Source: an uncultured Sphingomonas sp. | Lineage (GTDB): Bacteria > Pseudomonadota > Alphaproteobacteria > Sphingomonadales > Sphingomonadaceae | DNA: 33,765 nt | Assembly: GCF_934560975.1 (NCBI RefSeq) | Contig: NZ_CAKTFO010000024.1 | Coordinates: forward strand, 1 to 33,765 | Direction of reading: 5' to 3' | Shown: positions 29,450 through 33,765 of the stretch, one piece after another | How positions within the stretch are numbered: the first letter of the stretch is position 1 | How the letters are laid out: each line of letters opens with the position of its first letter | Notes under the pieces: generated by a model | Database searches by the model: none | Told to the model about the DNA's origin: nothing | The model's input: only the letters and a program-made list of their open reading frames with translations | Made by a program: the position numbers and the translations under genes

Positions 29450-30840
29450 GCCGCGCCGTCCAGCCCTGCGCGGGCTGCGGCGATGCGGGCGCGGACCTGA
29501 TCGGGGGCGGTGCCGCCATGGCTGGTCCGGCTGGCGACCGAGGCATCGACGCTCAGCACGGTGAACACGCGATCATCGATCCGTGCGTCGATCGCCTGCA
29601 ATGCCACAAGCGGCAGGTTGGCGAGCATCACGCCTTCGCTTTCGGCCAGCTTGACCGCGCGGCCGGTGATATGATGCGCCTCCCGGAAGGGGACGCCGCC
29701 TTCGCGCACCAGCCAGTCGGCCAGGTCGGTGGCGGTGGAAAAACCGCTCTCCGCCGCCGCGCGCATCCGTTCGGGCACGAAGCGCGTCGTTTCCACCATG
29801 CCGCTGATCGCCGCGATCGACAAAGCGAGCAGATCGTGCGCCTCGAAGACGGGCGGCTTATCGTCCTGCATGTCCTTGGAATAAGCCAGCGGCAGGCCCT
29901 TCATCGTCATGACCAATGCCGTCATGCAGCCGGCGATCCGCCCCGAATGGCCGCGCACCAGCTCGGCCGCGTCGGGATTGCGCTTCTGCGGCATGATCGA
30001 CGAACCGGTGGAATAGGCATCGGGCAGCCTGATGAAGCCGAACGGCTGGCTCGCCCAGATCACGAACTCCTCCGCCATCCGGCTGAGGTGGAGGCTGCAC
30101 TGGGTCGCCGCCATCAGGTAATCCAGCGCGAAGTCGCGGTCGGATACGCTGTCGAGTGAGTTGTCGGTCGGAGCGTCGAAGCCCAGCGCCCGCGCCGTGT
30201 CCGCGCGGTCGATCCGGAACCCGGTGCCGGCCAGCGCCGCGCTGCCGAGCGGGCAGCGGTTCAGGCGGGCACGCGCATCGGCGAAGCGCGAGCGGTCGCG
30301 CGCCACCATCTCGTACCACGCCATCAGATGGTGGCCGAGCGTCACCGGCTGCGCCACCTGCAGGTGGGTGAAGCCGGGCATGATCGTGGCCGCATGCTCC
30401 TCCGCGCGGGCGAGCAAAGCGCGTTGCAGCGCTTCCAACCCCTGGTGCACCGCATCCATCGCGTCGCGCACCCACAGGCGGAAGTCGGTCGCGACCTGAT
30501 CGTTGCGCGAGCGCGCGGTGTGGAGGCGTCCGGCGGCCGGTCCGACGATGTCGGCCAGGCGGCTTTCCACCGTCATGTGAATGTCTTCCAGCGCGAGGTC
30601 GACCGGCGGCCCGCTCTGTTCATATTCGGCGGCGATCTGCGCCAGGCCCGCATCGATCGCGACCACATCCTCGCCCGAGACGATGCCCTGCCGCCCCAGC
30701 ATCGCGACATGGGCGCGGCTGCCGGCAATGTCCTGCCGCCACAAACGTTGGTCGAACGGGATCGAGGCGTTGATTTCGCGCATGACCGCGCTAGGCCCCT
30801 CGGCGAAACGACCGCCCCACATCGCATTGGAGTTCGACAT
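29446..30840 (-). CDS. argH: Argininosuccinate lyase
   Basis: This 464-residue cytosolic enzyme splits argininosuccinate into arginine and fumarate. The family signature is GSSIMPQKRNPD (Gly279 onward), with the catalytic serine in this loop. TARSRNDQVATDFRLW and GFTHLQVAQPVTLGHHL, which contain conserved catalytic and substrate residues, are also present. The N-terminus MSNSNAMWGGRFAEGPS is typical; an internal ATG at 30822 is a possible alternative. The start codon overlaps that of the divergent TlpA gene in the sequence CATG. It is the first gene of a minus-strand operon that continues through lysA, galU and zntB. Confidence 0.97.
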   Translation of the reverse strand: MSNSNAMWGGRFAEGPSAVMREINASIPFDQRLWRQDIAGSRAHVAMLGRQGIVSGEDVVAIDAGLAQIAAEYEQSGPPVDLALEDIHMTVESRLADIVGPAAGRLHTARSRNDQVATDFRLWVRDAMDAVHQGLEALQRALLARAEEHAATIMPGFTHLQVAQPVTLGHHLMAWYEMVARDRSRFADARARLNRCPLGSAALAGTGFRIDRADTARALGFDAPTDNSLDSVSDRDFALDYLMAATQCSLHLSRMAEEFVIWASQPFGFIRLPDAYSTGSSIMPQKRNPDAAELVRGHSGRIAGCMTALVMTMKGLPLAYSKDMQDDKPPVFEAHDLLALSIAAISGMVETTRFVPERMRAAAESGFSTATDLADWLVREGGVPFREAHHITGRAVKLAESEGVMLANLPLVALQAIDARIDDRVFTVLSVDASVASRTSHGGTAPDQVRARIAAARAGLDGAA

Positions 30841-31408
30841 GCGGCGACTTGCCCCGTTATCTGTGCTGTTGCTGACGGCGATTGCCGGCGGCTGCCATAA
30901 GCAAGCCGGTCCCGCACCGCAAGCGGAGGACGTCGCGCCGCAGCCGCAGCCCGCCGCGACTCAGGCGGCGACCGACACGTCCAACGCCGGCAAGGGACTG
31001 CCCACGGCCGAGATCACCGATCCCACCGGCGCCCCCGCCAAGCTGTCCGACCTGAAGGGCAAGCCGGTGCTGGTGAATCTGTGGGCGACGTGGTGCGTGC
31101 CGTGCGTCAAGGAATTGCCGACGCTGGATGCGCTGGCCGCGCGCGAGGCGGGCAAGTTGCAGGTGGTGGTGGTGAACGAGGATCTGGAGGGCCCGCGCGC
31201 GGTTCAGCCCTTCCTCAAGCGCCGCCCGCTGAAGACGCTGAAGACCTGGATGGACACGTCCAACGCGCTGATGATCCCGCTCAAGACCGCGTCGTTGCCG
31301 ACCACGATCCTCTACGATGCGAACGGCAAGGAAGTGTGGCGCGTCAGCCGCGACCTGGACTGGACGGGCGCGCAGGCCAAGGCGCTGCTGGCGCAGGCCG
31401 GGGCCTGA
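30839..31408 (+). CDS. TlpA-type thioredoxin-fold lipoprotein
   Basis: This 189-residue precursor is a periplasmic thiol-disulfide oxidoreductase. Its signal peptide ends in the lipobox IAGGC (Cys19), so it is anchored to a membrane by lipid. A Pro/Gln/Ala-rich linker (residues 20-50) follows, then a thioredoxin fold with the active site WCVPC (Cys86 and Cys89) and the cis-proline region ASLPTTILYD. It likely reduces or repairs disulfides, possibly in cytochrome c maturation as for other TlpA proteins. The ATG at 30839 has GGAG 6 bases upstream, inside the argH coding region. Its start codon overlaps that of argH. It ends before a hairpin shared with dapD. Confidence 0.93.
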   Translation: MRRLAPLSVLLLTAIAGGCHKQAGPAPQAEDVAPQPQPAATQAATDTSNAGKGLPTAEITDPTGAPAKLSDLKGKPVLVNLWATWCVPCVKELPTLDALAAREAGKLQVVVVNEDLEGPRAVQPFLKRRPLKTLKTWMDTSNALMIPLKTASLPTTILYDANGKEVWRVSRDLDWTGAQAKALLAQAGA

Positions 31409-31420
31409 TCCCTCCGCTCC

Positions 31421-31454
31421 CCCCTCGCCCCCTCTGACCGAGGGGGGCGAGGGG
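31421..31454. terminator. Bidirectional hairpin between the TlpA gene and dapD
   Basis: CCCCTCGCCCCCTC (31421-31434) pairs with GAGGGGGGCGAGGGG (31440-31454) with one bulged G and a 5-nt loop. It lies between convergent genes, 12 bp after the TlpA stop and 10 bp after the dapD stop. There is no T-tract. Confidence 0.65.
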
Positions 31455-31464
31455 CAGGCCCAGA

Positions 31465-32283
31465 TCAGTCGCGCAGCAGTTCGTTGATGCCGGTCTTGGC
31501 GCGGGTCTGCGCGTCGACGCGCTTCACGATCACCGCGCAATAGAGGCCGGGCCCGCCATTCTTGCCGGGCAGGGTGCCGGGCACGACCACCGAATAGGCC
31601 GGCACCCGGCCGGTGAAGATCTCGCCGGTCGCGCGGTCCACGATCTTGGTGGACGCGCCGAGATAGACGCCCATCGACAGCACCGCGCCTTCCTCCACGA
31701 TCACGCCTTCCGCCACTTCGGAGCGTGCGCCGATGAAGCAGCCATCCTCGATCACCACCGGATTGGCCTGGAGCGGCTCCAGCACGCCGCCGATGCCGGC
31801 ACCGCCCGACAGGTGGACGTTGCGGCCGATCTGGGCGCAGCTGCCGACCGTCGCCCAGGTGTCCACCATGGTGCCTTCGCCGACATAGGCACCGATATTG
31901 ACGAAGCTCGGCATCAAGACCGCGCCCTTGCCGATAAAGGCGCCATGGCGGACGACGCAGCCCGGCACCGCGCGGAAACCCGCCGCGCGGAAATGTTCGG
32001 CATCCCAGTGCGCGAACTTGGTCGGCACCTTGTCGAAGGAAGGACCACCCGCCGCGCCGCCGACGACGCGATCATTGTCGTTGAGGCGGAAGGAGAGCAA
32101 AACCGCCTTCTTCAGCCACTGATTCACGGTCCAGCCGTCCGCGCCCTTCTCGGCGACCCGCAATGCGCCTTCGTCCAGTCCAGCGAGCGCGGCGTCCACG
32201 GCATCGCGGACTGCGCCGGTGGTGGCGGGCGAAAGGGTGTCGCGCGCCTCCCAGGCGGCGTCGATCGTGGCTTCAAGCGTCAT
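31465..32283 (-). CDS. dapD: Tetrahydrodipicolinate N-succinyltransferase
   Basis: This 272-residue enzyme transfers succinate from succinyl-CoA to tetrahydrodipicolinate in the succinylase branch of lysine and diaminopimelate synthesis. The N-terminal helical part has WTVNQWLKKAVLLSFRL, followed by a left-handed beta-helix with hexapeptide repeats (GAFIGKGAVLMPSFVNIGAYVGEGTMVDTWATVGSCAQIG) and HLSGGAGIGGVLEPLQANP, PAYSVVVPGTLPGK. The ATG at 32283 overlaps the stop codon of the nucleotidase gene in ATGA, so the two are coupled. With lysA nearby, the lysine pathway is partly clustered. Confidence 0.97.
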   Translation of the reverse strand: MTLEATIDAAWEARDTLSPATTGAVRDAVDAALAGLDEGALRVAEKGADGWTVNQWLKKAVLLSFRLNDNDRVVGGAAGGPSFDKVPTKFAHWDAEHFRAAGFRAVPGCVVRHGAFIGKGAVLMPSFVNIGAYVGEGTMVDTWATVGSCAQIGRNVHLSGGAGIGGVLEPLQANPVVIEDGCFIGARSEVAEGVIVEEGAVLSMGVYLGASTKIVDRATGEIFTGRVPAYSVVVPGTLPGKNGGPGLYCAVIVKRVDAQTRAKTGINELLRD

Positions 32284-32945
32284 GCGGTCTCCAGAATGTC
32301 GTGCAGCCAATGGCCGAGGTCGGCGGTCCGGTAATCGATATGATCGCCGCTGTCGTCCCCCGCCTGTTCCGATCCGTTGTCGATCCACAGGGTGGTGAGG
32401 CCGAGCGCCTTGGCGGGCGCCAGGTTGCGTGTCATGTCGTCGGCGAACAGGGCATGCGCCGGATCCACGCCGAACGCCTGCACCATGGAGGCATAGGCCG
32501 CCGCCGCCGGCTTGGGCTGGTAGGCCATGGCGTGGATGTCGTGGATCGCCTCGAAACTGTCGGACAGGCCGACCCGCGCCAGCACGCGGCGGGCATAATC
32601 GGCATCGCCGTTGGTGAAGATCAGCTTGCGGCCGGGCAGGCGCGCGATCGCCTCGATCAGGCGGCGATCCTCGGCCAGCACGTCCATCTCGATCGCATGG
32701 ACGTCCTCCAGGAAATGATGCGGGTCGACGCCGTGGTCCGCGATCAGGCCGGACAGGGTGGTCCCATGCTCGCGGAAGTACCGCTTCTGCAACGCGAACG
32801 CTTCGGCGCGTGGGAGGCCGGTGATCCGGGCGACATAGGCGGTCATGCGCTGGTCGATCAGCCCGAACAGATCGCACGACGCGGGGTAGAGCGTGTTGTC
32901 GAGATCGAAGATCCAGGCGTCGATATGGGCGAGGGCGGGGGTCAT
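32280..32945 (-). CDS. HAD-superfamily pyrimidine 5'-nucleotidase
   Basis: This 221-residue phosphatase likely dephosphorylates nucleoside monophosphates or related metabolites. The HAD motif I is FDLDNTLYP (nucleophile Asp14, acid Asp16), motif II FTNGD, a lysine region YQPKP and motif III ADDMTRNLAPAKALG. It matches the SDT1/phosphoglycolate-type group usually named pyrimidine 5'-nucleotidase. The ATG at 32945 is chosen because the frame then begins with MTPALAHIDAWIFDLDNT; the open frame goes 17 codons further upstream without family similarity. It precedes and overlaps dapD. The true substrate is uncertain. Confidence 0.9.
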   Translation of the reverse strand: MTPALAHIDAWIFDLDNTLYPASCDLFGLIDQRMTAYVARITGLPRAEAFALQKRYFREHGTTLSGLIADHGVDPHHFLEDVHAIEMDVLAEDRRLIEAIARLPGRKLIFTNGDADYARRVLARVGLSDSFEAIHDIHAMAYQPKPAAAAYASMVQAFGVDPAHALFADDMTRNLAPAKALGLTTLWIDNGSEQAGDDSGDHIDYRTADLGHWLHDILETA

Positions 32946-33074
32946 GCCGATGCTCCTACCATGTCGTTCCCGAGTGGGCAGGGGGTTATCGCTCAAGGGC
33001 CGGAGATGTGGCGGCGCTAGATTGCCGCGAGAGAGAGGGGCCCCTGCCTTCGCAAGGGCGACGGCTTGGCGCTA

Positions 33075-33124
33075 AGGGCTGACATTCAGCCCTGCAACGT
33101 CGCTCCTGCAAATGCAGGAGCCCA
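33075..33124. repeat. Paired palindromes between the nucleotidase gene and ftsK
   Basis: Two hairpins follow each other. AGGGCTGA-CAT-TCAGCCCT (33075-33093) is perfect, and GCTCCTGCA-AA-TGCAGGAGC (33102-33121, then CCCA) has 9-bp arms. The second is of the kind of dispersed palindrome common between sphingomonad genes and has a degenerate relative at 9733-9755. The region also carries ftsK termination and the promoter for the nucleotidase gene. Confidence 0.6.
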
Positions 33125-33189
33125 TCTCGCTACCGCCACGATACTGCCGAGCTGGAATAAACGCGGCTCCTCATCCCGAAGGCATCGGG

Positions 33190-33765
33190 TCACAGGTAGG
33201 AGGGCAAATCCGCCGGTTCGATCATCACCTCGCGGCGGCCGACATGGTCGGGTTGCGAGATGATGCCGGCTTTCTCCATCCGCTCGATCAGGCGGGCCGC
33301 GCCATTGTAGCCGATGCGCAATTGCCGCTGCAGCCACGAGGTCGAGGCTTTGCGATTCTCCACCACCAGTTGCACCGCGCGACGATAGGTCTGCGTTTCG
33401 GGATCGTCCGGGCCGGTCGGCGCGCCCTCAATCTCATAGGCGCCCTCAGCCGGCTCCTCGGTGACGGCGGAGACATATTCGGGCGGGCGCTGCGACTTCC
33501 AATGCTCCGCCACGCCGCGCACCTCGTCGTCCGAGACGAAGGGCCCGTGGACGCGCAGGATCTGCTTGCCTCCGGCGACATACAGCATGTCGCCCTTGCC
33601 CAGCAGCTGCTCCGCCCCCTGTTCGTTGAGGATGGTGCGCGAATCGATCTTGGACGCGACCTGGAAACTGATGCGGGTCGGCAGATTGGCCTTGATGACG
33701 CCGGTGATGACGTCCACCGACGGGCGCTGCGTCGCCATGATCAGGTGGATGCCGGCCGCGCGCGC
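33190..33765 (-). CDS. ftsK: DNA translocase FtsK, C-terminal part (runs off the right edge)
   Basis: This is the end of the septal DNA pump that clears chromosome termini at division. The 191 visible residues cover the last part of the RecA-like motor (ATQRPSVDVITGVIKANLPTRISFQVASKIDSRTILNEQGAEQLLGKGDMLYV) and the C-terminal winged-helix gamma domain (RRAVQLVVENRKASTSWLQRQLRIGYNGAARLIERMEKAGIIS), which recognises KOPS DNA sequences. The reading frame continues to the window edge, so the true start is outside. The stop TAG is at 33190-33192. The protein should be anchored at the division septum by N-terminal helices that are not visible here. Confidence 0.97.
   Translation of the reverse strand, partial: ARAAGIHLIMATQRPSVDVITGVIKANLPTRISFQVASKIDSRTILNEQGAEQLLGKGDMLYVAGGKQILRVHGPFVSDDEVRGVAEHWKSQRPPEYVSAVTEEPAEGAYEIEGAPTGPDDPETQTYRRAVQLVVENRKASTSWLQRQLRIGYNGAARLIERMEKAGIISQPDHVGRREVMIEPADLPSYL

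Overview
The window is high-GC DNA from an alphaproteobacterium, most likely a sphingomonad (Sphingomonas or a close relative). Three things point there: the protein styles (a TonB-dependent receptor followed by SapC and a cupin-like protein, a K+-independent H+-pyrophosphatase, a CorA-type ZntB), the gene order TlpA lipoprotein / argH / small lipoprotein / lysA, and GC-rich palindromes of a kind common in sphingomonad intergenic DNA. No tRNA, rRNA, CRISPR array, insertion sequence or phage gene was seen. The window looks like ordinary chromosome, cut through groEL on the left and ftsK on the right.

Left part (1-7110): groES-groEL on the minus strand behind a clear sigma70 promoter and CIRCE operator, then a stand-alone response regulator receiver and a MATE exporter. 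Divergent from these is a three-gene operon (2819-6118): circularly permuted ATP-grasp, alpha-E protein and transglutaminase-like protein. This is the most unusual part of the window. The transglutaminase-like protein appears to have lost its catalytic cysteine, the ATP-grasp protein ends in a Gln-rich repeat tail, and the Anbu-type protease gene often found with this trio is not in the window. A tandem PilZ protein behind an exact CtrA-type box (TTAA-N7-TTAA) and a small disordered protein follow.

Middle (7118-14192): an exported S10 carboxypeptidase, a small acidic protein, an unrecognised 182-residue protein behind a cluster of palindromes, an extensin-like membrane-anchored protein, mannose-6-phosphate isomerase, a ZIP-type transporter lacking the usual histidines, and a SapC / cupin-like pair. 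SapC and cupin lie downstream of a large TonB-dependent receptor (14341-17508), separated from it by a strong terminator. The receptor and recQ diverge from an AT-richer 437-bp intergenic region.

Right part (17946-33765): recQ, a YihY/BrkB membrane protein, thiL with a possible 30-residue membrane peptide gene overlapping its end, the proton-pumping pyrophosphatase hppA, and a concentrative nucleoside transporter. Then comes a tightly packed minus-strand operon, argH - lipoprotein - lysA - galU - siroheme-synthase-like - zntB, with three ATGA stop/start overlaps and a probable ACG start codon in the siroheme gene. argH and the divergent TlpA-type thioredoxin lipoprotein share the tetranucleotide CATG as overlapping start codons. 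A pyrimidine nucleotidase-dapD pair and the end of ftsK close the window. Lysine (dapD, lysA) and arginine (argH) biosynthesis genes therefore cluster with cell-envelope precursor (galU, manA) and metal-transport genes.
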